This document shows, in pieces, positions 37,422-46,030 of a stretch of DNA of 64,000 nt. Positions within the stretch are counted from its first letter, which is position 1, and each line of letters begins with the position of its first letter. A program made the position numbers and the translations under genes. The stretch covers positions 1,319,001 through 1,383,000 of the forward strand of contig NZ_AP017312.1 in NCBI RefSeq assembly GCF_002355375.1, in the 5' to 3' direction. This DNA is from Aneurinibacillus soli. Its GTDB lineage: Bacteria > Bacillota > Bacilli > Aneurinibacillales > Aneurinibacillaceae. The notes beneath the pieces are model-generated. The model did no database searches and was not told where the DNA came from. It worked only from the letters and a program-made list of their open reading frames with translations.

Positions 37422-37825
37422 TGAATGTCGATCTGTTCGATAATGGCGGGGAAGGACAAAGTTACGTAGTAGCAGGAGCAGTATTGGCTTGTAGTTATGG
37501 AAATATGAAAAGTCAACTAAACACACCGCATAGTCACGGAGTGTACATCAGAGGAAAAGCACAGATGAACATTATGGATTATAAGCCTGCGGTTCATATC
37601 ATGCCTTTTGGGACATGCGGAAGTATGGCGAATCCGGCAGTAGCGGCAGCTACTGCTGCTAATAACGGAATTCTCACGAGGATGCCCTGCACACCAGTGA
37701 TTACAATGCCTTGGATTAATGGGAAATCCAATGTCTTGATTGAGAAATCTCCTGCACTTCTCAATATATGCACAAACCATTGTATGTATAGTGGTGTAAT
37801 TACAATTGAGAAGGATGGTCAGTAA
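37421..37825 (+). CDS. DUF4280 PAAR-like spike tip protein
   Basis: 134 residues. It has the DUF4280 layout: YVVAGAVLACSYGN at the start, HSHGVYIRGKAQMNIMDYKP, a Cys-containing IMPFGTCGSM, MPCTPVITMPWINGKSNVLI and a Cys/His-rich C-terminus (NICTNHCMYSGVITI). PAAR-like proteins cap the VgrG trimer and usually bind a metal with His and Cys. Here it stands alone, without toxin. In cassette 2 and the third module the same domain is fused to nucleases. Confidence 0.8.
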   Translation: MNVDLFDNGGEGQSYVVAGAVLACSYGNMKSQLNTPHSHGVYIRGKAQMNIMDYKPAVHIMPFGTCGSMANPAVAAATAANNGILTRMPCTPVITMPWINGKSNVLIEKSPALLNICTNHCMYSGVITIEKDGQ

Positions 37826-37861
37826 AAAAGATCGAAGTCTGATCGTACCGAAGAAGGGATG

Positions 37862-39514
37862 ATGTACGTGGAGTATACTTTGAGCAGCTATGGCACGATT
37901 CAGTTCATATCTCCTTACGAAATACAAACGTTACATGAAATCAAACTGATTCAAACGATTAACGATCATGCAAAACTCTCCTTTACAGGCATAATTGCGG
38001 AAGAAAAGCAGGATTGCTGTATCGAGGAGGCAAGGAGTTCGCATACCATCACACTTCATCAAATAGAAGATGGAAACATAGTACGGACACTTTTTAATGG
38101 CATCATTTCTCAAGTTGAGAGTAAGGTCGTGCGAGACATCTATTATATCACGATAGAGGCTATTTCTCATACTTATCAAATGGATGTTAGGAAAAAAAGT
38201 CGTTCTTTCCAAAATAAAAATATGCTGTATACAAAATTAATTGAAGCGATAACCGAACCATATCCGGGCTCAGACTATATCGATACAGTCTCAGAAGGTT
38301 CGAAAATAAACACATGCATGATTCAATACAACGAAACAGATTGGGGATTTCTCAAACGAATGGCCTCCCATTTTGGAGCGGTATTGATTGCAGCGGCAGC
38401 CTCCGAAAAACCTAAATTCTGGTTCGGTATGGCGGAAGGAAGAACCGGACAGCTATTTGAACATCCTTACACGGTGAAAAAATCTTTTCCTCTGTATAGG
38501 AAAGCAATAGAAAATAACGAGGCTGATGATCCAGAGCTAAACGATTATATTTGTTATGAGGTAGAGACTACAACGTTTTTTACTGTAGGAGATCGAGTTA
38601 CTTATAAGGAAAAGCAACTGGTTATTATTCGGGTTGTCACTGCCATAAACAACGGAGTTTTAACGCATACCTATACGTTGATGCCGGAAAAAGGGAGTAG
38701 ACAAACGAGGATCTGGAATGATTTGATCTCTGGTTCCTTCCTAGAAGGACGCGTGCTAGAAGTTAACAAGGACACTGCGAAGCTTCATTTACAGATAGAC
38801 GAAAAGCAGGATGTATCCACAGCCTACAGCTTTCCCTATGCTACTTTTTATACGGCAGAGGGGCATAGTGGATGGTACTGCATGCCCGAGATTGGAGATA
38901 ACGTCAGGCTTTATTTTCCGACAAATCGCGAAGAGAAAGCAGTTGTCATGAATGCTGTTCGGAAAGAATCGGACTCACCAAAGATGGACCATCCAGAAAA
39001 AAAGTACTGGGGTACCCCGCATGAAAAAGAAATATTGCTTGCACCGGAAGAAATGGTTATAACGGTTAGTGATAAGCAGGGGAAAAGCAGTCTGGTTACG
39101 ATACATGAAGAGGATGGGATTGAGATTCGTAGTGATCATCCGATTGTAGTGACTTCCAAAAAGAACATAGAGGTTCAGCAAGCAGAAACCATTCATCTAG
39201 AAGCTGGTGAAGCGATTTATTTAGTATGCGGAGCCAGTAGTATCGTGATGGATGGAAATACGGATATGCAAGGTACTACAGTAGAAATGGAAGGACTGTT
39301 AAAACCTCCTGTCGTAGTAAGCGAGCGGGAGGAAGAGCAGCTTGCATCAGAAGAATGGGATGCAGAAGCGATCGAACTTGCCCAGAATCTAGATGGTATG
39401 CTTCCCAGTAATTTTGACACCATAGAGCTTTTAAAAAGGCAAGAGATGTCTTCTTTCCTCACTGCTAGCATTCCTTTTGTAGGAAAAGCAGGGAGGGCTG
39501 ATCGTAAGGTATGA
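37862..39514 (+). CDS. VgrG-like spike protein, class b, with C-terminal extension
   Basis: 550 residues; ATG 37862 follows GAAGAAGGG (ATG 37859 and GTG 37868 are alternatives). It has the same domain order as class a (gp27-like, OB fold with FYTAEGHSGWYCMPEIGDNV, beta needle) but diverged from it. Compared with the class b protein of cassette 2 (480 residues) it carries about 70 extra acidic residues after the needle (SEREEEQLASEEWDAEAIELAQNL). This tail probably docks the toxin encoded next, whose start codon overlaps the stop (ATGA). Confidence 0.83.
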   Translation: MYVEYTLSSYGTIQFISPYEIQTLHEIKLIQTINDHAKLSFTGIIAEEKQDCCIEEARSSHTITLHQIEDGNIVRTLFNGIISQVESKVVRDIYYITIEAISHTYQMDVRKKSRSFQNKNMLYTKLIEAITEPYPGSDYIDTVSEGSKINTCMIQYNETDWGFLKRMASHFGAVLIAAAASEKPKFWFGMAEGRTGQLFEHPYTVKKSFPLYRKAIENNEADDPELNDYICYEVETTTFFTVGDRVTYKEKQLVIIRVVTAINNGVLTHTYTLMPEKGSRQTRIWNDLISGSFLEGRVLEVNKDTAKLHLQIDEKQDVSTAYSFPYATFYTAEGHSGWYCMPEIGDNVRLYFPTNREEKAVVMNAVRKESDSPKMDHPEKKYWGTPHEKEILLAPEEMVITVSDKQGKSSLVTIHEEDGIEIRSDHPIVVTSKKNIEVQQAETIHLEAGEAIYLVCGASSIVMDGNTDMQGTTVEMEGLLKPPVVVSEREEEQLASEEWDAEAIELAQNLDGMLPSNFDTIELLKRQEMSSFLTASIPFVGKAGRADRKV

Positions 39515-40551
39515 GTCTTGTAAATTTGGCATGCGATGCATATAGAGTATATAGAATAGGAAAACCGATTGTAACATCAAAGGTAGCCAAGCGATCGTAT
39601 TCAAAAGCAAGGAAGAACTATGAGAAGAAATTAAAGAAAACAAAAAAGGGACGAGAACAATTAAAAAAACTTAAGGCTCAGGAGAAGGCTTTTAAAAAAA
39701 CAGTAGATGCATTTATGCAGCCTTTAGGTAAGGCAGTGACTCTTTCTAGAAGAGTAGCCAATAATTTGCCATTTGTCCAAACGATTCGTAATTTAAAAGC
39801 AAGTATGAAGGCGGAGGTGATTAAATCTTCAAAAACAAGAACCGGACTTGTACAAAAAGGAGATAAAGAGTATCTAAGCATTTCAGATTATAATAGAATA
39901 GTAAAGATATCTAAAGAATATCAATTAGCAAAATCTCAAGGAGCTTCACCAGAAAAATTATGGAGTATAAAAAGTAAGGCAGAGGTAATTAGGAGCGCCT
40001 ATCAAGTTGAGTCAGTTATCAAACCCAATGGTTCCGCTATCACAGTACCACGTAGTGATAGAGGGATGAATGAAGGAATTAAATCTCCTGAATCATTGGA
40101 AGATCCGGTAGAGTACATAGGAATAGGAGCAGCTAAGATTGGTGTGAATGTTCTCAAATGGGTCGGAAAAAAGGCAGCGGGGAAGATAGGGAAGAAGATA
40201 GTGGAGGGTGAAGCGAAGGAGAAAGCTAGTGAATACGCTTCGAGTGCGGCGCAATATCAAAGGCTTAAGGGCTCCCTTGCTAAAGAAGAGATTCAAAGCG
40301 TAATAAAAACTACAGAACATGGTGCAGAAAGATTAATGAGTAGGGGGTTTAGCCCGTCAGATATTAGTGCCTTAAAATTGTCACCAAGTAAAGTCTTAAC
40401 TCAATCTGATGGTGCGAGTGTGTATATCAAGGATATTGGAGCAGGAAAATTCAACGTAATTGTAGAAAGTGAAAACGGAGTTGTAACAGCATTAAAAAAT
40501 ATAAGTGAGAATTCTTTAAATAAATTATCCCGGAACTATGGATGGAAATGA
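39511..40551 (+). CDS. Effector with C-terminal DUF4258/BECR-like toxin domain
   Basis: 346 residues. The N-terminal 120 residues are strongly basic and helical (KKLKKTKKGREQLKKLKAQ). A Gly/Ala/Lys-rich segment near 205-235 could be amphipathic. The final 80 residues (TEHGAERLMSRGFSPSDI, SKVLTQSDGASVYIKDIG, KFNVIVESENGVVTALKNIS) have the look of a BECR-type RNase toxin seen at the C-termini of polymorphic toxins; conserved candidates are His, Glu and Arg in EHGAERLMSRG. The basic N-terminus could bind the acidic tail of the preceding VgrG. The gene is AT-rich. Toxin identity is by pattern only. Confidence 0.6.
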   Translation: MSLVNLACDAYRVYRIGKPIVTSKVAKRSYSKARKNYEKKLKKTKKGREQLKKLKAQEKAFKKTVDAFMQPLGKAVTLSRRVANNLPFVQTIRNLKASMKAEVIKSSKTRTGLVQKGDKEYLSISDYNRIVKISKEYQLAKSQGASPEKLWSIKSKAEVIRSAYQVESVIKPNGSAITVPRSDRGMNEGIKSPESLEDPVEYIGIGAAKIGVNVLKWVGKKAAGKIGKKIVEGEAKEKASEYASSAAQYQRLKGSLAKEEIQSVIKTTEHGAERLMSRGFSPSDISALKLSPSKVLTQSDGASVYIKDIGAGKFNVIVESENGVVTALKNISENSLNKLSRNYGWK

Positions 40552-40562
40552 GGTGTAAATCC

Positions 40563-40766
40563 ATGAGCAATCAGACTTATCAGTGTTGCTTTTGTAACGA
40601 AAATATTGAATCAAATAAAATCGACATAACAGCACTTATTGTTATATCGAACTGGGACAAGAATCAAGATGAACAGCAAGAGCAACAATTATTCTGTCAT
40701 ATGGAATGTTTACGAAGTAAATTGGGGGATAATGTGCCTTTGTACATCGCAGACATTTTCGATTAA
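40563..40766 (+). CDS. Small zinc-ribbon protein, probable immunity protein
   Basis: 67 residues with GAGGTG upstream, 11 bp after the toxin gene. Metal-binding pairs are visible (CCFC near residue 8 and FCHMEC near 45). The size and position right after the toxin are those of an immunity protein. I recognise no family. Confidence 0.5.
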   Translation: MSNQTYQCCFCNENIESNKIDITALIVISNWDKNQDEQQEQQLFCHMECLRSKLGDNVPLYIADIFD

Positions 40767-40783
40767 TGTAAGGTTTCTCTGAT

Positions 40784-40843
40784 GGGCTACCCAGTACCGA
40801 ATGAATCCACTATTCAACCAATAACACATATAACCCATACAAA
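40784..40843. repeat. Recurring inter-module spacer, copy 1
   Basis: GGGCTACCCAGTACCGAAT followed by a degenerate tract with TAACACATATAACC. Related sequences are at 52123 (GGGGTTACCTAGTGCCGAAT), 57121 and 58747 (GGGGCTACCCAGTGCCGAAT). Each lies just downstream of a toxin/immunity module or an IS. It is non-coding as it stands. Confidence 0.55.
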
Positions 40844-40874
40844 AATGTAGATCGGGTTTACATTGTGACAGCAG

Positions 40875-41015
40875 GATCGTACAATACAACCAACAAACCA
40901 AACACTAAATAACTTGACAATAAACTTGATAAACTTTCAAAGGCTTATTCCAACTTAAACGGTGAGGAGGAATGAGCCTTTTTTGCATGCCAAAAATCAA
41001 AGGAGGAAAAGAAAC
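40875..41015 (+). repeat. Repeat with terminator-like hairpin, copy 1
   Basis: A roughly 140-bp leader that recurs at 58590-58727. It contains AAGGCTTATTCC paired with GGAATGAGCCTT followed by T6, a 12-bp stem ending in a U-run, then AGGAGG and an ATG at 41016. Both copies look like the 5' leader of the same small gene. Confidence 0.75.
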
Positions 41016-41293
41016 ATGGCAAAACAAGTCAAGCAGTAGAGGAAACACTGGGCTTGATTGCACAGGCACAAGCAGAGTATGAGGCAATCGTAGACGAAGT
41101 AAGAGGACACTGTCAGAAAGCACGAGAGTTACGGCAACAGGCGGACGAGTTGAGATGCTCTGGCAGTACCAATCCACAAGTAGCAACAGAGATAAGCAAG
41201 CTATTAGAACAGGCTGAGTATTATAACCATCTAGCAGATCAGAAGGATGGACACCCTAGACTGGAAATACTTCGCCGCATAGATAGTATATCG
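41016..41293 (+). pseudogene. Frameshifted small gene
   Basis: The ATG at 41016 follows AAAGGAGGA and reads MAKQVKQ then a stop. A one-base shift near 41030 opens a frame encoding QAVEETLGLIAQAQAEYEAI and a helical, coiled-coil-like protein of about 85 residues (KARELRQQADELR, LLEQAEYYNHLADQ). The matching start at 58728 (MVKQVK) is cut off by unrelated sequence. I recognise no family; it is probably part of a mobile element. Confidence 0.5.
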
Positions 41294-41403
41294 GGAAAAC
41301 GGGATTCAAGTACCATCTTCATATTCGGGAATATTGGAAACAGCGTGGCTTTGAGATGATAGAAGCGGCTCCGATTCGATTGATGGAGAAATCACATCGT
41401 TGA
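41290..41403 (+). pseudogene. Degenerate copy of a 54-residue gene
   Basis: EYWKQRGFEMIEAAPIRLME here matches KYWKTRGFEIIEAAPIRFME of the intact small gene at 60224-60388. The upstream part (REN-GIQV) is in another frame and no start codon is left. Confidence 0.6.
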
Positions 41404-41502
41404 AGTAAAGGTTTACGAAATCATTTAATGGATAGACTACGTTTCTTGAATGAATCGAACATGGGAATTACATATTATTTTTGGATGAAGAAGCTGCAAC
41501 CA

Positions 41503-41541
41503 CCCTAACCGAGTACGTAGCACTCGGTTAGGGTTTCTTTT
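41503..41541 (+). terminator. Terminator just upstream of the truncated Hsp70-like copy
   Basis: CCCTAACCGAGT and ACTCGGTTAGGG form a perfect 12-bp stem followed by TTTCTTTTT. It should block transcription from cassette 1 into cassette 2. Confidence 0.93.
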
Positions 41542-41573
41542 TGCCTAGATTTTTTGTGGGATTTTTCTAGCGA

Positions 41574-43118
41574 AGCCTTTCTCGAAAACCACTACGTCTC
41601 CACACCGTGCAGCAACGATCTGCTCAACGGACGCATTCAGCTTGGCAGCATCAACTTCGTCACATTTCCTGACCGGACAGGCAAAGATGTGGAATGGATT
41701 GAGATTTTGCCGACGGTAGTCGGCGTAGCGGATTGTGCCGACCCGCAGCACGTCACGTACCACTTTGGCTATGAAGCGCTGAAATATATGCGGAAAAATG
41801 GCTACAGCGGTCATGCTAGTGTATTCCACGGCATCAAGCGATGGGTGAATCGATATCAGAAAACCGAGGAAGTCATGGACGGACATGGTAACACCACCTT
41901 CGTAAAGCGAAGCGACATCCTGCGGGCGTATATGCTACATGTCATTCAAACGGCGGAGCATCAATTCAAGTGTCGGTTCAAAAATTTACACATTTCAAGT
42001 CCAGTCAAGCTGAAAACACAGTTTCTGGACATGTTTACCGACATCCTGCCGGAATACCACATCGAGTCCGCCAGTGCACTCGATGAAGGGATGGCGGTGC
42101 TGTTCAATACGATTGCGGCTCAGATTGAGAAAAATCAGTTCCTCGATGGCGAAGAGTATAAGGCCCTTGTCATTGATTGTGGGAGCGGGACAACGGACCT
42201 GTCATCGTGCCGCTTTCGCATTGAGGATGGACGAATTTCGTATAAGATCGACATTCACACCAATTATGAAAACGGAGATACGAACTTCGGCGGCAACAAC
42301 ATCACGTACCGGATCATGCAGTTTATGAAAATCATCTTTGCGGAGTACTACAGCACTGGCCGGGTACGGACGGACATGGACAGTCTGATTCCTGTGCCGA
42401 GTACCGACATTTTCCGGCATGTGGATGAGTGTGGGGTACAGGCGGTATATGAAGCGTTCGATGCTGCCTACGGAGAAGCAGAGAACATCATTCCGACTCG
42501 TTTTACCGAATACGAGAATCGGACACGAGATGAATACCAGCGCGTGAAAAATAACTTCTATTTCCTGTGGGAAATCGCAGAAGAGATGAAAAAAGAGTTC
42601 TTCCAAAAGACAGGGATTTTACGCAACCGCTTCTACGCAGAGAGTGAGCACCGGCGTGAACATGATTTGAAGATTACCCCGGTAGATCGCTGGTTTTTAT
42701 CCGTCCGGGAGAATGGACGCTTTACGGATCGGTATGAGTGCCCGGATGTTGTGTTTACGATTACGGAAATTAATCAGCTGATTCGGGCCGACATTTATGA
42801 GATCGTTCGCAAGTTCCTCGAAGGCTTCTATGAGGAAGGGAAGCTTCAGGAATACGCGATCATCAAGCTGACCGGCCAGTCGTGCCGCATTGATGTGTTC
42901 CGGGAAGCACTCAAGGAATTCGTACCGGGGCGAAGCATCGAATTCCGGCAGAAGGCGGATGACACGGGCAAGGTGCCGGACTTGAAGCTCGCTTGCCTGC
43001 GCGGAGCGATCCGGTATGTGAGCGCCCGAAAAGCAGGGGCAATCGAAGCCAGCATCACGAATCATGCCCCGCTCGTTCCGTATTCGGTGACTGCCTTTAC
43101 TCATAACCAGCGAGAGAA
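41574..43118 (+). repeat. 1.5-kb direct repeat, right copy
   Basis: Same-orientation partner of 30886-32430 at a constant offset of 10,688 bp. Its left boundary is abrupt, in the sequence AAGCCTTTCTCGA shortly after a terminator. Confidence 0.95.
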
Positions 43119-43503
43119 AGTACTCATCCAGAACCACGAGAAGCTCAGTCAAGTTCAGGGTTTCATCTCCCGCCCGATCAGTGTATCCGAAGTCGAGCTG
43201 TATGTGAATGGAAGCGACGGACAGAGGCGGTATCCGTATACGTACCGGAATCGATCGGAAGATTATCGAGCGGTACAGTACGAAGATATCGCGGCGATGT
43301 ATGGGTCGAACATTCCGCAGGAGGATACGGACTCGATTGGAAACGGAGAGGTCCGCTTCTTCGTGTTCGCCAGACCGGATCACTGGGGCTTCCACGTTGT
43401 CCCCGTATCCCGGCAGAATGAGCAGCTATATATCGGAAAGAAAGCGTTCGTCGCATTTGAGGCAGACTTGTCCGAGCTTGATTACTTTGATGGATGGAAG
43501 TAA
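41574..43503 (+). pseudogene. 5'-truncated copy of the Hsp70-like gene
   Basis: About 643 codons equivalent to residue 240 onward of the protein at 30167. It lacks the SAP-like region and the phosphate-1 motif and has no plausible start codon or ribosome binding site (only a TTG at 41554). The phosphate-2 motif reads VIDCGSGTTDLSS, with Gly changed to Ser. Unlike the full-length gene, its 3' end keeps core-like GC content to the stop, ending in DLSELDYFDGWK like the full-length protein. It cannot encode a working ATPase but is an ideal recombination substrate. Confidence 0.88.
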
Positions 43504-43530
43504 CGGGTACACATGGAAAGGAGGAGACGT

Positions 43531-44304
43531 ATGTTTACCTGCCGCTATCCGACCTTTGCGAAAGGAAGGATTCTCAAAAGAGATATGCTGGAAAATCTAC
43601 GGGATTACCCACGCGGTTTTCTGGATCAATATTTCCAGGCTCATTCGGACGGCATTCTCGCCGGAGCGGATATGGAGGTGGAAGGCGACACATTGATCGT
43701 CAGATCGGGCATCATCCGGCACGATGGAAGAGTGTATATGCTTGAAGAACCGTGCTTCCTTCCCTATCAGGCGACGGAGACAGAAACGATCGTGAAAATC
43801 CGCTTTAAACCAGCGGACATACAAAGTGATTTCACTGTATATGAGACCGAACTGTTTTTGGATGCGAACACGCACATTCGCTCAGATGAACGAGAACTGG
43901 GGCGCTTCAAGTTAAAAGTCGGAGCCCGGCTGCGTCAGGATTACCAGAACTTTTATGATTTTGCCACAGAATATAACACGGTCAATCGAATTCATGTCGC
44001 ATACGCCGGGCGGGGCGAGAGCACGTTTAACCCGATGATTTTGCGATATTTTGCGGGGGAGATGCTTCAAAGCGGCGGTCTGAATCCGTATGATGTGGCG
44101 TTTGCGATGGCATGTATGAATGGGACACTTGTGGACCGAGAGCTGATCCTGCATTATCTGACGAATCGTCTAGAAACCGAGTATCGGGAATATACGAATG
44201 AGCAGATCTATAAGCAGTTGGGACGGATTCTTGAAGACGTAAAACATGGAGGACGATCACGAATCACGGGAAAAAGTCGTTTGCAACGGATGATTGTCGA
44301 CTAA
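43531..44304 (+). CDS. Conserved protein at the start of spike cassette 2
   Basis: 257 residues with AAAGGAGGAG upstream. Homologous along its whole length to the 257-residue protein at 32845-33618 (RYPTFAKGRILKRDMLENLRDYPRGF; FATEYNTVNRIHVAYAGRGEST). It has higher GC than the cassette 1 copy. The function is unknown; a baseplate or spike adaptor is likely. Confidence 0.55.
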   Translation: MFTCRYPTFAKGRILKRDMLENLRDYPRGFLDQYFQAHSDGILAGADMEVEGDTLIVRSGIIRHDGRVYMLEEPCFLPYQATETETIVKIRFKPADIQSDFTVYETELFLDANTHIRSDERELGRFKLKVGARLRQDYQNFYDFATEYNTVNRIHVAYAGRGESTFNPMILRYFAGEMLQSGGLNPYDVAFAMACMNGTLVDRELILHYLTNRLETEYREYTNEQIYKQLGRILEDVKHGGRSRITGKSRLQRMIVD

Positions 44305-44328
44305 ACCAATGCAAGGAGGGGAAAGCAC

Positions 44329-44469
44329 GTGGAATATATGGATGAAAAAATTATTCAGATGATGAATGAAATCAAACGGAATCAAAAGCAACAGCAACAG
44401 GTTGTAGAAAACGGTGGGGAGCCAGATGAAGCGAAAACAGCGTGCAAGGAGAAGGGGGATGATGATTGA
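44329..44469 (+). CDS. Short stub in the position of the DcrB-like gene
   Basis: 46 codons from a GTG behind AAGGAGGGG. The start (EYMDEKIIQMMNEIKRN) matches VYMDEKIIELMREVQKE of the 208-residue protein in cassette 1, then a Gln/Glu-rich tail ends in KEKGDDD. The folded domain is missing, so this is either an internal deletion or a naturally short form. The stop overlaps the VgrG start. Confidence 0.6.
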   Translation: MEYMDEKIIQMMNEIKRNQKQQQQVVENGGEPDEAKTACKEKGDDD

Positions 44470-44783
44470 TGACTCTTTCTGTTACGGCGTACCATAACCT
44501 CCACATCGCTCCGTATCAGCTGGTTAGCTTGCAACACGTGCGGATCACGAAACAAATCAATGAGCATACACGATTGTACTTTACCGCCATTGTACCGGAG
44601 GAGGGGAAAGACGACTACATCAAGATGACGGAAGCACAAACAAAAGTGGAGGTCAGCCATCTCGATGAGAAAGGCAAGAAAACCCTTCTATTTACGGGAA
44701 TGATCTTGAATCTTGAGATAAAAATGGTCCGTGATATTTACTATATGGAAGTAGAAGCGGTATCGCATACGTATATCCTGGAT

Positions 44784-46030
44784 CAGGCCTGTTGATTAAC
44801 CAATTTTAGACAAACTACTTCCTTGTATGAGTAGAGATTCACTTACTACTGTATGAATTGCAATCATCCATTCGACCTGAAGGCTCTCAAACCGTAAAAG
44901 ACGTGCAAACTGAATAAAAGATAGCATAGCGAAACGTGAAACCATCGGTTTCGCCTTCTCATAGATCCACTTTATCAAAACATAGGTAATTAAAGCCGTA
45001 TACAATTGACCGTATACAGCATTTTTAGTGGTACCAAACAATACTGGTACATTTACGTGTTGCTTAATCCAGCGGAAAAACGTTTCGATTTGCCATCTGG
45101 CTTTATAAATCTCCGCAATTTTTTCGGCAGATAGGTCTCTTCGATCCGTTACGACTCGAATCTCATTCCCTTCATCATCTGTAAAAAATATAACACGATG
45201 CCGCTCTTGAGAACGACACTGAGAAGTGCCGAGATAGCACGTACTGTCTTTGATTACAGAGGATGCAGTAGAGGAGCAGCGTCGAAGAGATCGTGGTGTA
45301 TCGATTGTGACATTTTCTTTGATTCGAATGACGAAAGACTGCTTATCTTTCAGGTATTGATCAAACCGTTCGATTTTTCCGTACGCTCTGTCGGCAACAA
45401 GAAGAAAAGAAGGGTTCGCTAGTTGATCTAAGAATGGACTGTCATGTTTACTTCCTATCGATTCGATTACGTGAACAGGCGTTTCCTGATCGGGATCAAA
45501 AGCCACATGTAGCTTGATGCCTGCACGTTTTCCATGATAAAGAGCCCAAGGAAGTCGTGGTTTTCCTACGGTAATGGTAGTGGAATCAACGAGTAAAAGT
45601 TTTTTGGGGATCGCCAACTTACGTCTTGTAGCACGGTTACATTTGGACACAAGATGATGAAATAACTTTTTAAATACAGTATAGGGAACATCACTTGCTT
45701 TTTTAGAAAAAGTGGAATAGTTAGCGGACGGAAGTCCGCAAGACGATGAGCGATCCGCTCCGTAACGAAATCCTTCCCATTCTTCGAATGCGGCCATGGC
45801 CCAGTAATGAAGTAACGTAGAAGTTGTGAATTTCCTTGCTTTTTCCTCGTATTCAACGTCCTGTACCACAGATTGAATCTCCTCTTCTGATAACAGTGTT
45901 TGAACAATTGTAGTGAACGTGGTAGACTTTTTCATGAGGTCGCCTCTTTCTGAATCGGTTTGGTGGTACAAACGATTCTACTGAAAAGGCGACCTTTTTT
46001 CTACCTTTTATTAGCTAATCAACAGGCTTG
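44784..46030. mobile_element. IS4-family insertion sequence
   Basis: 1,247 bp with terminal inverted repeats CAGGCCTGTTGATTAACCA (left) and CAAGCCTGTTGATTAGCTA (right, inverted). It is flanked by a perfect 9-bp target duplication ATCCTGGAT (44775-44783 and 46031-46039). One transposase gene is carried on the minus strand. The clean duplication and intact transposase indicate a recent insertion. Confidence 0.95.
44796..45935 (-). CDS. IS4-family transposase
   Basis: 379 residues from the ATG at 45935 on the minus strand (AGAGGCGACC upstream; an in-frame start at 45971 is less likely). DDE residues are visible in LLLVDSTTI, LVADRAYGK and the YKARWQIETFFRWIKQ motif (YREK-like signature with the catalytic Glu). 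It is full length and apparently intact. Confidence 0.92.
   Translation of the reverse strand: MKKSTTFTTIVQTLLSEEEIQSVVQDVEYEEKARKFTTSTLLHYWAMAAFEEWEGFRYGADRSSSCGLPSANYSTFSKKASDVPYTVFKKLFHHLVSKCNRATRRKLAIPKKLLLVDSTTITVGKPRLPWALYHGKRAGIKLHVAFDPDQETPVHVIESIGSKHDSPFLDQLANPSFLLVADRAYGKIERFDQYLKDKQSFVIRIKENVTIDTPRSLRRCSSTASSVIKDSTCYLGTSQCRSQERHRVIFFTDDEGNEIRVVTDRRDLSAEKIAEIYKARWQIETFFRWIKQHVNVPVLFGTTKNAVYGQLYTALITYVLIKWIYEKAKPMVSRFAMLSFIQFARLLRFESLQVEWMIAIHTVVSESLLIQGSSLSKIG

Noticed and set aside
21278-40766. The contractile genes as a prophage or defective phage tail
   Set aside because: No terminase, portal, capsid, tape measure, holin or integrase is present. The membrane-anchored FHA and PP2C-type proteins do not fit a phage.
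41554-43503. The second Hsp70-like frame as a working shorter ATPase
   Set aside because: The phosphate-1 motif is missing, the phosphate-2 motif is altered, and the only start is a TTG without a ribosome binding site behind a terminator.
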